From contig NZ_CP029426.2 in assembly GCF_002266435.3 (NCBI RefSeq), forward strand, positions 5,548,001 to 5,612,000: a DNA stretch of 64,000 nucleotides, in the 5' to 3' direction. Of the stretch, positions 35,366 to 44,610 are shown one piece after another (position 1 is the stretch's first letter; every line of letters begins with the position of its first letter). The notes under the pieces are model-generated. The model did not search any database. It was not told where the DNA came from and worked only from the letters and a program-made list of their open reading frames with translations. The position numbers and the translations under genes were made by a program. The stretch is from Bradyrhizobium amphicarpaeae (GTDB taxonomy: Bacteria; Pseudomonadota; Alphaproteobacteria; Rhizobiales; Xanthobacteraceae).

Positions 35366-35381
35366 TCAATGTAAACATTGA
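35366..35381. promoter_or_regulatory. Small inverted repeat between folA and hflK
   Basis: TCAATGT-AA-ACATTGA is a perfect 7-2-7 inverted repeat in A/T-rich DNA 10 bp after the folA stop and about 130 bp before hflK. It may be an operator for hflK or part of a transcript end; nothing decides between these. Confidence 0.3.
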
Positions 35382-35390
35382 AGAAAGCGG

Positions 35391-35903
35391 TTAATGGCCG
35401 CGCCGCCGACGATATGTCACATAGGAGTATTCGGCGCAGTCCTCGGCTCCGGCAGGCTGGCGGACGCGCGCGACCTCATCCCATTCCGCCTTGTCGATGT
35501 CGAAATGCGTGTCGCCTTCGGGCCGCGCATGCACTTCGGTGATTTCGAGGCGATCGGCGCGATCGAGCCATTGCCGATAGATCTCGGCGCCGCCGATCAC
35601 CACGATCTCAGTGACCGAACGCCGCAGGGCATCGCCAAGCGCAACCGCGCCGGCATCCGCGGACGATGTCGTGACGATGGCGCCATTGGCACGATAATCC
35701 GCATCGCGCGTGATCACGATGTTGGTGCGGCCCGGCAGCGGTCGGCGTGGCAGGGATTCGAAGGTCTTGCGGCCCATGACCACGGGCTTGCCGATCGTGA
35801 GCGCCTTGAAGCGCGCCATGTCGGACTTCAATCGCCACGGGATCGCGTTGCCCGCGCCGATGACGCCGTTCTCGGCAATCGCGATGACGAAGACGATCTC
35901 CAT
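35391..35903 (-). CDS. folA: Dihydrofolate reductase
   Basis: 170 residues. Reduces dihydrofolate to tetrahydrofolate, regenerating the cofactor consumed by ThyA, encoded two genes upstream. Motifs: IAENGVIGAGNAIPWRLKSD with the catalytic Asp, VVMGRKTFESLP, and NADPH-binding VIGGAEIYR. The start at 35903 shares one base with the acetyltransferase stop (TGATG). Confidence 0.95.
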   Translation of the reverse strand: MEIVFVIAIAENGVIGAGNAIPWRLKSDMARFKALTIGKPVVMGRKTFESLPRRPLPGRTNIVITRDADYRANGAIVTTSSADAGAVALGDALRRSVTEIVVIGGAEIYRQWLDRADRLEITEVHARPEGDTHFDIDKAEWDEVARVRQPAGAEDCAEYSYVTYRRRRGH

Positions 35904-36388
35904 CAGGACGCACTCCCGGCAAGCCGCGTCAGCGCCGGACCGGTGACGCGGCACAGCGTCCAGTCGTCCATCATGACCGCGCCAAGCGATTTATAGAACG
36001 CGATTGACGGCGTATTCCAGTCGAGCACCGCCCATTGCAGGCGGGACCAGCCGTTGTCGACGCATTCCTTGGCGAGATAGACCAGCAGCGCCTTGCCGAG
36101 GCCCCTGCCCCGATGCGACGGCCGCACGTAGAGGTCTTCGAGATAGATGCCGTGGCGACCGCTGAAGGTGGAGAAATTCGTAAACCAGACCGCGAAGCCG
36201 ACGGCCTCGCCGTTCCACTCGGCGATCGCGCAATAGAGCTGCGGCCGTTCGCCGAACAGCGCCTCGGCGATATCGGCCTTGGTCGCCTCGACCTCGTGCG
36301 AGAGCTTTTCGTATTCGGCGAGCTCACATACGAAAGCAAGAACGAGGCCGGCTTCGCCCGGGCGCACACGACGGATGTTGAGTGCCAT
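35903..36388 (-). CDS. GNAT-family N-acetyltransferase
   Basis: 161 residues with the acetyl-CoA loop RGRGLGKALL and the EDLYVRPSHRG strand before it; the sequence KECVDNGWSRLQWAVLDWN resembles spermidine/diamine acetyltransferase-like GNATs. The substrate is unknown. Positioned between thyA and folA with overlaps or very short gaps on both sides, so cotranscribed with them. Confidence 0.9.
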   Translation of the reverse strand: MALNIRRVRPGEAGLVLAFVCELAEYEKLSHEVEATKADIAEALFGERPQLYCAIAEWNGEAVGFAVWFTNFSTFSGRHGIYLEDLYVRPSHRGRGLGKALLVYLAKECVDNGWSRLQWAVLDWNTPSIAFYKSLGAVMMDDWTLCRVTGPALTRLAGSAS

Positions 36389-36393
36389 CGACG

Positions 36394-37188
36394 CTAGACC
36401 GCGACTTCCGCCTTGATGTGCGGATGCGGGTCGTAGCCGACGAGTTCGAAATCCTCATATCGGAAGGAGAAGATGTCCTTCACCTCGGGATTGATCCGCA
36501 TCACCGGCAGCGGACGCGGGGCACGCGTCAGCTGAAGCCGCGCCTGCTCCAGATGGTTGGAATAAAGGTGCGTGTCGCCGAACGAATGCACGAAGTCGCC
36601 GGGCTTCAGGCCGGTGACCTGGGCTACCATCATCGTGAGCAGCGCGTAGGAGGCGATGTTGAAGGGCACGCCGAGGAAGACGTCGGCCGAACGCTGATAG
36701 AGCTGGCACGACAGCTTGCCGTTGGCGACATAGAACTGGAACAGCAGATGGCACGGCGGCAGCGCCATCTTGTCGACGTCGGCGGGATTCCAGGCGGTGA
36801 CGATCAGCCGGCGCGAATCCGGGGTGCGCTTGATCATGTCGACGACCTTGGCGATCTGGTCGATGCTGCCGCCATCAGGCGTCGGCCACGAGCGCCATTG
36901 ATGCCCGTAGACCGGGCCAAGGTCGCCATTGGCGTCGGCCCACTCGTCCCAGATGGTGACGCCGTTGTCGCGCAGATATTTGATGTTGGTGTCGCCCTTC
37001 AGGAACCACAACAGCTCGTGGATGATCGCCTTCAGCGGCAGCCGCTTGGTCGTCAGCATCGGGAAGCCGGCCGACAGATTGAAGCGCATCTGATGGCCGA
37101 ACACCGACAGCGTGCCGGTACCGGTCCGATCGGTCTTCTCAACGCCGTCTGAAAGAATCCGCTCGAGCAGGTCCTGATACTGGTGCAT
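36394..37188 (-). CDS. thyA: Thymidylate synthase
   Basis: 264 residues, the same length as E. coli ThyA, with nucleophile Cys146 in [30 protein letters not shown], and FMGDT-like [12 protein letters not shown]. Methylates dUMP to dTMP using methylene-tetrahydrofolate. The ATG at 37188 gives the normal N-terminus [12 protein letters not shown]. First gene of the thyA-GNAT-folA unit. Confidence 0.97.
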   Translation of the reverse strand: MHQYQDLLERILSDGVEKTDRTGTGTLSVFGHQMRFNLSAGFPMLTTKRLPLKAIIHELLWFLKGDTNIKYLRDNGVTIWDEWADANGDLGPVYGHQWRSWPTPDGGSIDQIAKVVDMIKRTPDSRRLIVTAWNPADVDKMALPPCHLLFQFYVANGKLSCQLYQRSADVFLGVPFNIASYALLTMMVAQVTGLKPGDFVHSFGDTHLYSNHLEQARLQLTRAPRPLPVMRINPEVKDIFSFRYEDFELVGYDPHPHIKAEVAV

Positions 37189-37307
37189 GTGCGACTGAGC
37201 CTTTGGGGAGGCGGCGAACTTAACGGCGCCCCCTGCGGTACGACAGCAGCGATTCGCTGCCTGCACAGATTATACCCGGAAAAATGAGCATCCCGGCGCA
37301 AACGACA

Positions 37308-37333
37308 AGGGGCGGAACTCGCGTCCCGCCCCT
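37308..37333 (-). terminator. Hairpin after tctC
   Basis: AGGGGCGG and CCGCCCCT form a perfect 8-bp stem with a 10-base loop 25 bp past the tctC stop, followed on the minus strand by TTGTCGTTTG, a weak T-rich tail. Confidence 0.6.
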
Positions 37334-37357
37334 CACCTATCGACTTGAAAGTGCTGG

Positions 37358-38338
37358 TTAAGTTGCCGGCTTGAGCACCGGGGTCCACTTCGCGATCTCG
37401 TTCTTGACGAGGGTCGCCAGAGCCTCCGGCGTCCGCTCGGCAGGGCCCGGGATGACACTGCCGAGCTCGAGCAGGCGCTTCTTCACGGTCTCGTCGTCGA
37501 GCGCCTTGCTGGCCGCAGCGTTCAGGCTGGCCAGGATCGCCGGCGAAGTTCCCTTGGGCGCGAACATCGCGTTCCAGGCCTGGGCCTGGAATTTCGGCAG
37601 GCCCGCTTCCGCCGTGGTCGGCACGTTCGGCAGCGACGGATTGCGCTCCGGCGTTGCGATCGCATAGGCCTTGATGGTGCCGGCATTGACCTGCGGCACG
37701 GCGTTGACGATCTGGTCGCACATGTAGTCGACCTGCCCCGCCACCAGCGCGTTCATCGCCGGTCCGGTGCCGTTGAAGGGCACGCCGACCGGCTTGATGT
37801 CGAGGATCGAGTGCAGGAGCTCGCAGGAGACGTGCGAGACCGAGCCGACGCCGGCATGGGCAGCGTTCACCTTCTCGGCGTTGGCCTTCACATAGGCCAC
37901 GAACTCCTTCAAATCCTTCGGCGGAAAGTCCTTGCGCGCGAGGATCAGGATCGGGGTGCCCGCGAGCAGCGCGATCGGCTCGAAGTCCCTTTCGGGATGA
38001 TAGGCAAGCTTGGGATAGAGCGGCACCGATGCGGCATGGGTGCCCATGTGCCCTGTGATCAGGGTGTAGCCGTCATTGGCTGCGCGCGCGGCGCGCGTGG
38101 TCGCGGTGGTGCCGCCGGCGCCGACCACGTTCTCGATGATGATGCTCTGGCCCAGCGTCTGCGCCATATGCCCGGTGACGATGCGCGAGATCACGTCGGT
38201 CGGTCCGCCGGCCGCGAACGGCACGATCATGGTGATGCTGCGCGTCGGATAAGTCTGCGCCTCAGCCGGCGCAACAAAAGCGGATAGAGACGCAAGCGCT
38301 GCGGCACAGGCGCCCGTGAGCGCGCGAATGAAGGTCAT
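37358..38338 (-). CDS. tctC: Tripartite tricarboxylate transporter binding protein (TctC/Bug family)
   Basis: 326 residues: signal peptide ending near FVAPAEAQ, then YPTRSITMIVPFAAGGPTD, the Bug-family opening, and AGGTTATTRAARAANDGYT. Periplasmic receptor for a carboxylate such as citrate, delivering it to TctAB. The start at 38338 has GGGGATCG upstream. A strong bidirectional terminator stands between it and tctA, so tctC has its own transcript or depends on readthrough. Confidence 0.92.
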   Translation of the reverse strand: MTFIRALTGACAAALASLSAFVAPAEAQTYPTRSITMIVPFAAGGPTDVISRIVTGHMAQTLGQSIIIENVVGAGGTTATTRAARAANDGYTLITGHMGTHAASVPLYPKLAYHPERDFEPIALLAGTPILILARKDFPPKDLKEFVAYVKANAEKVNAAHAGVGSVSHVSCELLHSILDIKPVGVPFNGTGPAMNALVAGQVDYMCDQIVNAVPQVNAGTIKAYAIATPERNPSLPNVPTTAEAGLPKFQAQAWNAMFAPKGTSPAILASLNAAASKALDDETVKKRLLELGSVIPGPAERTPEALATLVKNEIAKWTPVLKPAT

Positions 38339-38385
38339 GTCGATCCCCGTATCGGTCCTTGGACACAAACAATTGGATACCAAAC

Positions 38386-38413
38386 AAAATGCCGGCCCGA
38401 AGGCCGGCATTTT
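38386..38413. terminator. Bidirectional intrinsic terminator between tctA and tctC
   Basis: AAAATGCCGGCC and GGCCGGCATTTT form a perfect 12-bp stem around CGAA (UUCG on the minus strand), with A/T-rich flanks on both sides. Strong hairpin placed after tctA and before tctC. Confidence 0.85.
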
Positions 38414-38478
38414 CATTTCACGAAGCCGTCACACGAGTCGATCCGACTTCAGCATGCGGCGCACCGACGCAGGCGCCC

Positions 38479-39993
38479 TCAGTTCTCGGATTCGGTGAAC
38501 ACCTCGTCGCGTTTGGAACGCAACGCGGGCAGCACCGTGAGCACCAGAAGGAAGGCCGCGATCCCCAGCAGCACCGCCGACAGCGGACGCGTCAGGAACA
38601 CGCTCCAGTCGCCGCGCGAGATCAGCAGCGCGCGGCGCAGATTCTCTTCCATCAGCGGTCCGAGCACCATGCCGAGCAGCAGCGGAGCCGGCTCGAAATC
38701 GTGCTTGATCAACCAGTAGCCGACCAGACCGAACACGCCCGCGAGAATGACGTCCACCGGCGCGTTGTTCACCGAGTAGATGCCGATCGCGCAGAAGATC
38801 ACGATCGAGGGGAACATCAGCCGGTACGGCACGCGGAGCAGCCGCACCCAGATTCCGACCAGCGGCAGGTTGATGATGATCAGCATCAGATTGCCGATCC
38901 ACATCGAGGCGATCATGCCCCAGACGAGGTCGGGCTGCTTCTGCATCACCTGCGGGCCCGGCACGATGCCGTGAATGGTCATCGCACCGACCATCAGCGC
39001 CATCACCGCGTTCGGCGGGATGCCGAGCGTCAGCAGCGGAATGAAGGACGTCTGCGCCGCCGCGTTATTGGCGCTTTCCGGCCCCGCCACGCCTTCGATC
39101 GCGCCGCGACCGAACCGCGACGGGTCCCTGGCGAGCTTTTTCTCGAGCGTGTAGGCCGCAAACGACGCGATCACCGCGCCGCCGCCCGGCAGAATGCCGA
39201 GGATCGAGCCGAGCGCGGTACCGCGCAGGATCGCTGGCGCCGAGTCCTTCAGGTCCTTCCTGGTCGGCATCAGGCCGGTGATCTTCTGCTGCACGAGGTC
39301 GCGATTCATCTCGGCGCCGGCGTCGAGGTTGCGGATGATCTCGGCGAAGCCGAACACACCCATCGCCACCGTCGCGAAGCCGAGACCGTCGGCAAGCTCC
39401 GGAATGTTGAAGGCCATACGCGAGGCGCCGGTCTCGATGTCCGAGCCGACCATCGACAGCAGCAGGCCGAACACGATCATCGCGATCGCCTTCAGCACCG
39501 AGCCCTTGGCCAGCACGACCGCGAAAATCAGGCCGAGCACCATCAGCGAGAAATATTCGGCCGGACCGAACGCCAGCGCAAGCTTGGTCAGCGGCGCGCC
39601 GAGCACGGCAATGAGCACGGTCGCAACGCAGCCGGCGAAGAACGAGCCGATCGCCGCAATCGCCAGCGCCGGGCCGGCGCGGCCCTGCTTGGCCATCTGG
39701 TGACCGTCGATAGCGGTGACGACCGATGTCGCCTCACCGGGAATATTGACCAGGATCGACGTGGTCGAGCCGCCATATTGGGCGCCGTAATAGATACCGG
39801 CCAGCATGATCAGCGCGCCGACCGGCGGCAATCCGAACGTGATCGGAAGCAGCATCGCGACGGTGGCGATGGTGCCGATGCCCGGGAGCACGCCGACCAG
39901 AGTGCCGACGAGGGCGCCGATCAGGCACATCAGGAGGTTGATCGGGGAGAACGCGACGGCGAAGCCGTGAGCGAGGTTGGCAAAGAGATCCAT
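38479..39993 (-). CDS. tctA: Tripartite tricarboxylate transporter permease TctA
   Basis: 504-residue, roughly 12-span inner-membrane permease with family motifs GTLVGVLPGIGTIATVAMLLP, YYGAQYGGSTTSILVNIPGE (given here in overlapping pieces YYGAQYGGSTTS and ILVNIPGE) and GILPGGGAVIASF. The start at 39993 has GAGG upstream and lies 7 bp after tctB. Sodium- or proton-driven uptake of di- or tricarboxylates. Confidence 0.94.
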   Translation of the reverse strand: MDLFANLAHGFAVAFSPINLLMCLIGALVGTLVGVLPGIGTIATVAMLLPITFGLPPVGALIMLAGIYYGAQYGGSTTSILVNIPGEATSVVTAIDGHQMAKQGRAGPALAIAAIGSFFAGCVATVLIAVLGAPLTKLALAFGPAEYFSLMVLGLIFAVVLAKGSVLKAIAMIVFGLLLSMVGSDIETGASRMAFNIPELADGLGFATVAMGVFGFAEIIRNLDAGAEMNRDLVQQKITGLMPTRKDLKDSAPAILRGTALGSILGILPGGGAVIASFAAYTLEKKLARDPSRFGRGAIEGVAGPESANNAAAQTSFIPLLTLGIPPNAVMALMVGAMTIHGIVPGPQVMQKQPDLVWGMIASMWIGNLMLIIINLPLVGIWVRLLRVPYRLMFPSIVIFCAIGIYSVNNAPVDVILAGVFGLVGYWLIKHDFEPAPLLLGMVLGPLMEENLRRALLISRGDWSVFLTRPLSAVLLGIAAFLLVLTVLPALRSKRDEVFTESEN

Positions 39994-40000
39994 TACGCCC

Positions 40001-40762
40001 TCACTGAACCAGGAAACGCGGGAACATCGGCATCGGCAGCCCGAGTACGTATGGAAAAAGCACAGCACAACCGAGCGTCAGGCAGGCGCCGACGATGGCC
40101 GCCTCCACCCAGCGCGTCTCATGCGATCCTGTCGCCGCTATCATGAAACTGACGAAGGCAGAGACCACGACGCCGAGCGGTCGGATCGCCAATGCGAAGA
40201 ACAGGATCGCCGCCATCACGAACATCGGCCCGCGCCAGGCATAATGGGACATCCCCGGCCCATCGGTCAAAAGACCGGTCAGGGCAATGGCGGCGGACAA
40301 GGCGACCAGCAACCCGCCGAACATCCGCGGTGCGGTGCCGGCACCAAAGGAGAAGCCGCGCATGCCCTGCAGATCGCTCGAGGCCCACAGCGCGAACAGC
40401 CCCAGCGCCATCAGAATGACACCGCCGACATAGTCCTGCGCCGACCGGATGGTCATGAACAGCGTGACGATCGCCACCGCAAAGATCGGATAGGAGTAGA
40501 TCAGCGCGAGCAGCACATCGGATGACGCCTTCTTGCTGTCACCGCTGGCGGCCCCGATCAACGCACCGGGCGCACCGGCAAGCAGCGCGGTGGCGTGGTT
40601 GATCACGACTGTAGCCGGGCCGCGGCCCGCGCCCCAACCGAAAATCGTCCCTATCGACCAGATGAATTCGAAAATCTGCGGCGCTATCGCCAGCAGACAG
40701 AAGCCGATCGCCATCGATGTGTTTCGAGTGGCTGTCGCCGAGTGGCCCATCGTATCGGCCAT
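40001..40762 (-). CDS. tctB: Tripartite tricarboxylate transporter small permease TctB
   Basis: 253 residues with hydrophobic segments characteristic of TctB (DUF1468 region SAQDYVGGVILMALGLFALWAS and LTGLLTDG). Longer than the ~150-residue norm because of an N-terminal extension with additional membrane segments. First gene of the tctBA unit. Confidence 0.85.
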   Translation of the reverse strand: MADTMGHSATATRNTSMAIGFCLLAIAPQIFEFIWSIGTIFGWGAGRGPATVVINHATALLAGAPGALIGAASGDSKKASSDVLLALIYSYPIFAVAIVTLFMTIRSAQDYVGGVILMALGLFALWASSDLQGMRGFSFGAGTAPRMFGGLLVALSAAIALTGLLTDGPGMSHYAWRGPMFVMAAILFFALAIRPLGVVVSAFVSFMIAATGSHETRWVEAAIVGACLTLGCAVLFPYVLGLPMPMFPRFLVQ

Positions 40763-40856
40763 GCATGTCTCCTCCGCGACCCCTAAGTCACGAGCACTGT
40801 TGTTCTAATCGGCTGGAAATTGATCCCCCGCCCGGCTCACTGCCTAGCGATTTTCA

Positions 40857-41387
40857 TTACACAATGCCAGCAAAACCCAAAAGGCCCCCGGCGAGCAAAA
40901 GCCACAGCGGATTGATGCGCGAGACGGAGGCGATCACCGCAACCATTGCGGTCAGAAGCACTGCAGCAATTGTGCGATCGGTCGACTGGGCCAGGATCAG
41001 GGCACTCGCTGCCATCAATCCGATCGAGAGCGGAACCAGTGCAGCCTGAATCAGGGCGGGCCAGCGCGATTGGCTGGGCCGATTCAGCAGCCGGCTGACA
41101 TAATAGGCAAGCAGAGCCGTTGGCAGGCACATCGCCAGCGTCGCCGCCAATGCGCCGGGGATGCCGGCGACGGCATAGCCGATTAACGTCACGATAAGCA
41201 CGTTTGGTCCCGGCGAGAGCTGGGCGATCGCATAAGCGTCGGTGAACTGCTTGTCGGTCATCCAGTGATGCACCTCGACCGCGATGCGGTGCATCTCGGG
41301 CACCGCCGCCGCGGCGCCGCCGACCGCGAACAGCGACATCAGTCCAAAGGTCGAGATCAGCGCCCAGATCGGATTCTCGGAGTTCAT
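40857..41387 (-). CDS. chrA: Chromate transporter, second half-size subunit
   Basis: 176 residues of the CHR family, with FGLMSLFAVGGAAAAVPEM and AIAQLSPGPNVLIVTLIGY, the motif that in the N-terminal partner reads HFLPGPNIVNLSMVFG. Short CHR proteins work in pairs. The start overlaps the stop of its partner by four bases (ATGA), so the pair is translated together. May export chromate or import sulfate-like anions. Confidence 0.9.
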   Translation of the reverse strand: MNSENPIWALISTFGLMSLFAVGGAAAAVPEMHRIAVEVHHWMTDKQFTDAYAIAQLSPGPNVLIVTLIGYAVAGIPGALAATLAMCLPTALLAYYVSRLLNRPSQSRWPALIQAALVPLSIGLMAASALILAQSTDRTIAAVLLTAMVAVIASVSRINPLWLLLAGGLLGFAGIV

Positions 41388-41980
41388 GCTGCTACTTTCC
41401 GCCGCAGGAAAAAAGTGGCGCCGATGCTGAGGGGAATCGCGACCAGCAGCACCGCCGGAAGCGGCAGGCGGAGCACCCCGATGGCGAGGAACACGCCGGC
41501 CATCAAGACCAGCGCGAGGGGATCCGTCCGCTTCAGCAGCGGCGTCATCATGCGGAGGACAACCGCGATCAAGAGACCGACCGCGGCGCAGGAGATGCCG
41601 GCGAGGCTGCGGCGCAGCACCTCGAGGTCGCCAAAGCGGGCATAGGCGATCGCGAGCACCGTCATGATCAGGGTCGGCGGCAGCAACAGCCCGGTAAAGG
41701 CGGCAACCCCGCCGGCGACGCCGCGCAGCCGCGACCCGAACACCATCGACAGATTGACGATGTTGGGCCCGGGCAGGAAATGGCAGAGCGCAAAGGTCTC
41801 GTTGAACTCGTCCGCCGTCATCCAGCGGTGCTGTTCGACGATCGCCCGCCGGGCAAACACCAAAACCCCGCCGAAACCGGCCAGCGACATTCTGGCGAAG
41901 GCCAGAAACAGCGCGAGCAGACCGGGGGGAGCGGGGGCGAAATCCGGCTCTTGCACGGCCGGTGCTGAATCCGAGGACAT
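41384..41980 (-). CDS. chrA: Chromate transporter, first half-size subunit
   Basis: 198 residues with the CHR hallmarks FARMSLAGFGGVLVFARRA and FLPGPNIVNLSMVFGSRLRG. Partner of the downstream half-transporter; together they equal one full-length ChrA split in two. The preceding cytoplasmic N-terminus is Pro/Ala-rich. Confidence 0.9.
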   Translation of the reverse strand: MSSDSAPAVQEPDFAPAPPGLLALFLAFARMSLAGFGGVLVFARRAIVEQHRWMTADEFNETFALCHFLPGPNIVNLSMVFGSRLRGVAGGVAAFTGLLLPPTLIMTVLAIAYARFGDLEVLRRSLAGISCAAVGLLIAVVLRMMTPLLKRTDPLALVLMAGVFLAIGVLRLPLPAVLLVAIPLSIGATFFLRRKVAA

Positions 41981-42080
41981 GTCAGGAGCTTAGAACGCCG
42001 GCCGCCACGCGGCCAAGGTCAAGCTGGGCTCGGAGCGGAACCTATCCAAAGGGAACCGCACCCTGGGCGCTCGAAACCCC

Positions 42081-42109
42081 TGTTTTTCGAAACGTTTGCC
42101 CCCTATATT
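42081..42109 (+). promoter_or_regulatory. Candidate promoter of the tmRNA gene
   Basis: TATATT at 42104-42109 is 17 bases after TGTTTT at 42081-42086 and about 7 bases before the predicted 5' end of the acceptor piece. The -10 element is good; the -35 is weak. Assigned mainly from position. Confidence 0.45.
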
Positions 42110-42115
42110 GGGGGT

Positions 42116-42195
42116 GCCGGTTCGCCGGCTATGGAAATAAACGGTCGTCGCAATAAACCATTCGGACCCGGGGGCGGTACCCGGCGCCTCCACCA
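42116..42195 (+). ncRNA. ssrA: tmRNA, acceptor piece (permuted gene)
   Basis: In the circularly permuted alphaproteobacterial gene the 3' (acceptor) piece comes first. It opens with the hairpin GCCGG-TTCG-CCGGC (42116-42129) and ends with a T-arm (CCGGG/CCCGG around GGCGGTA), the acceptor strand CGCCTCC (42185-42191), A, and encoded CCA (42193-42195). CGCCTCC pairs over all seven positions with GGGGGCG at 42244-42250 (one G-U). The T-loop departs from the usual TTCGAxxC. Start position inferred. Confidence 0.88.
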
Positions 42196-42243
42196 AAGCC
42201 CACCGATCTTCGGGCTTCAGCCTGCCGAAAGGCGGGTTTTGGC

Positions 42244-42456
42244 GGGGGCGAAATAGGATCGACGAGGGCGTAAAGGGCGAACTTTTTCCCGGTATTGTTC
42301 CGCCGTTATCGGGCTATGCAATAGTTGCCAACGACAACTTTGCTCCGGTTGCTCAGGCTGCGTAACGCAGTTTGAAAGACCATTCTGAAGTCCTAACGGG
42401 TTAAGCTCCGTTAGGCGGGGTTCGGAGGCACCTGGCAACAGAAGCCTCCACTTTAC
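42244..42456 (+). ncRNA. ssrA: tmRNA, coding piece (sra-type RNA)
   Basis: Begins GGGGGCGAAATAGGATCGAC, the tmRNA 5' acceptor strand and D-arm analogue, after a removed spacer of about 48 bases. The tag frame starts at GCC 42327 and reads ANDNFAPVAQAA then TAA (42363-42365), the Bradyrhizobium tag. The end is set from the reported 213-nt length of B. japonicum sra RNA and lies just after the hairpin GGAGGC/GCCTCC. Rescues stalled ribosomes and tags the nascent protein for ClpXP. The next gene encodes SspB, which recognises this tag. Confidence 0.92.
42327..42365 (+). other. tmRNA tag reading frame
   Basis: Twelve sense codons plus TAA, giving ANDNFAPVAQAA, the C-terminal AA being the ClpX degron. 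The resume codon is GCC. Not an independent gene. Confidence 0.92.
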
Positions 42457-42567
42457 TCTCGATTTCTTCCCCGGCGGGGACTCCTGCTGACCCGTCAGGC
42501 GCGATACTATTGCAGCTTGGCGAGTCGGGTCGGCACGATCCGGCTTCGGGGATGCAACAGGACCACC

Positions 42568-43086
42568 ATGGCGACCGATCATATCCGATACGATGTGCTG
42601 GCCCGCGACGCGCTGCGCGGCGTGCTGCGGAAGGTGCTGACCGATGCCGCGTCCCAGGGACTGCCGGGCGAGCACCATTTCTTCATCACCTTCGTGTCGA
42701 AGGCCGAGGGCGTGAAGCTGTCGCCGCGGCTGCTGGCGCAATATCCGGAAGAGATGACGATCATCCTGCAGCATCAGTTCTGGGACCTCACCGTGCTCGA
42801 AGACCGCTTCGAGGTCGGGCTGTCCTTCGGCGGCATCCCGGAACGGCTGATCGTGCCGTTCAGCGCCATCAAGAGCTTCCTTGATCCGTCCGTGAAGTTC
42901 GGCCTGCAGTTCGACACCTCCGATGTCGCCGAGGTCGCGCCGGAGAATTTGCCGGCTGCCCCCGCTCCCTCGGCCGTAGCGGTGCCCGCCGCCGCCACGG
43001 AAAAGGCCGAGACCCCGGAAGAGCCGACCCCGCCGAACCAGGGCGGCGCCGAAGTGGTGCGGCTCGATCGTTTCCGCAAGAAATGA
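42568..43086 (+). CDS. sspB: SspB-type ClpXP adaptor
   Basis: 172 residues, alphaproteobacterial SspB (formerly DUF1321): ATG at 42568 begins MATDHIRYDVLARDALRGVL; the core has LTVLEDRFEVGLSFGGIPE and a C-terminal acidic, Pro/Ala-rich linker ending in VVRLDRFRKK, the ClpX-binding tail. It tethers ssrA-tagged proteins to ClpXP. Encoded about 110 bp after the tmRNA, so the tag and its reader are neighbours. A reading 17 codons longer lacks family similarity. Confidence 0.94.
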   Translation: MATDHIRYDVLARDALRGVLRKVLTDAASQGLPGEHHFFITFVSKAEGVKLSPRLLAQYPEEMTIILQHQFWDLTVLEDRFEVGLSFGGIPERLIVPFSAIKSFLDPSVKFGLQFDTSDVAEVAPENLPAAPAPSAVAVPAAATEKAETPEEPTPPNQGGAEVVRLDRFRKK

Positions 43087-43188
43087 TCTAGGTTGGGCTG
43101 GAGCCCCGTCGCGCGCGGCCGAACTCCCTATATAGAGAAGCACATGAAGGAGCCGCGCGGCGTTTCGCGCGGCAGAATGGATGTGCTC

Positions 43189-44610
43189 ATGGCCAAAGCC
43201 GCCCGCGCGAAGACCGCCCGTCCCGCCACCCGCATCGAGACCGACAGTTTCGGTCCCATCGAAGTCCCTGCCGACCGCTATTGGGGCGCGCAGACCGAAC
43301 GCTCGCGGCAGAATTTCCGCATCGGCACCGATCGGATGCCGATCTCGCTCGTGCACGCGCTCGGCATCGTCAAGCTCGCGGCTGCGCAGTCCAACCTCGA
43401 GCTCGGCCTGCTCGACCGCCGCCGCGCAGACGCCATCATCCGCGCCGCGCGCGAGGTGATCGAGGGCCGGCTCGACGACCATTTCCCGCTGGTGGTGTGG
43501 CAGACCGGCTCGGGCACCCAGAGCAACATGAACCTCAACGAGGTGATCGCCAACCGCGCCAATGAATTGCTCGGCGGCGAGCTCGGCGCCAAGAAGCCGG
43601 TGCATCCCAACGACCACGTCAACATGAGCCAGTCGTCGAACGATTCGTTTCCGACCGCCATGCACATCGCGGCCGCCAGCCGCATCACTGCCGATCTCGT
43701 CCCTGCCCTCGGTGAGCTGCTCCGCGCGTTGCGCAAGAAGGAGAAGGCGTTCGCAAAAATCGTGAAGATCGGCCGCACCCATACCCAGGATGCGACGCCG
43801 CTGACGCTCGGCCAGGAGTTCTCCGGCTATGCGGCGCAGGTCGAGAGCGGCATCGCCCGGCTCAAGGTTGCCGTGAAGGAGCTCCATCCGCTGGCGCAGG
43901 GCGGCACCGCGGTCGGCACCGGCCTCAACTCCAAGCCGCGCTTTGCCAAGCTGTTCGCAAGGCACGTTGCTTCGATCACCAAGCTGCCCTTCACCAGCGC
44001 CGCCAACAAATTCGAGGCGCTGGCCTCGAACGATGCCTATGTGCTGGTGCACGGCGCCATCAATTCGGTGGCGACAGGCCTGTTCAAGATCGCCAACGAC
44101 ATCCGCCTGTTGGGATCAGGCCCGCGCTCGGGGCTGGGCGAGTTGATCCTGCCGGAGAACGAGCCGGGCTCCTCGATCATGCCGGGCAAGGTCAATCCGA
44201 CCCAGTGCGAGGCGATGACCATGGTGTGCTGCCAGGTGTTCGGCAATCATACTGCGATCACGGTGGCCGGCAGCCAGGGCCATTTCGAGCTCAACGTCTA
44301 CAAGCCCGTGCTCGCCTACAACATGCTGCACTCGATCCGCCTGATGGCGGATGCCGCGCGGTCCTTCACCGAACATTGCGTGAGCGGCATCCGTGCCGAC
44401 GAAAAGCGCATAAGCGAGCTGATGCAGCGCTCGCTGATGCTGGTAACGGCGCTCGCCCCGAAGATCGGCTACGACAACGCCGCCAAGGTGGCCAAGACCG
44501 CCCATGCCAACGGCACCACGTTGAAGGAGGAGGCGCTGCGGCTCGGCTTCGTCTCGGCCGACGAGTTCGACCGCCTGGTGCGCCCCGAGAAGATGACCAG
44601 CCCGGGGTAA
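43189..44610 (+). CDS. fumC: Class II fumarate hydratase
   Basis: 473 residues from the ATG at 43189; an in-frame ATG at 43144 with AGAGAAG upstream is possible. Interconverts fumarate and malate in the TCA cycle without an iron-sulfur cluster. Motifs: [28 protein letters not shown], the catalytic-His region [20 protein letters not shown] (20 residues) and the superfamily signature [15 protein letters not shown]. Confidence 0.96.
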   Translation: MAKAARAKTARPATRIETDSFGPIEVPADRYWGAQTERSRQNFRIGTDRMPISLVHALGIVKLAAAQSNLELGLLDRRRADAIIRAAREVIEGRLDDHFPLVVWQTGSGTQSNMNLNEVIANRANELLGGELGAKKPVHPNDHVNMSQSSNDSFPTAMHIAAASRITADLVPALGELLRALRKKEKAFAKIVKIGRTHTQDATPLTLGQEFSGYAAQVESGIARLKVAVKELHPLAQGGTAVGTGLNSKPRFAKLFARHVASITKLPFTSAANKFEALASNDAYVLVHGAINSVATGLFKIANDIRLLGSGPRSGLGELILPENEPGSSIMPGKVNPTQCEAMTMVCCQVFGNHTAITVAGSQGHFELNVYKPVLAYNMLHSIRLMADAARSFTEHCVSGIRADEKRISELMQRSLMLVTALAPKIGYDNAAKVAKTAHANGTTLKEEALRLGFVSADEFDRLVRPEKMTSPG

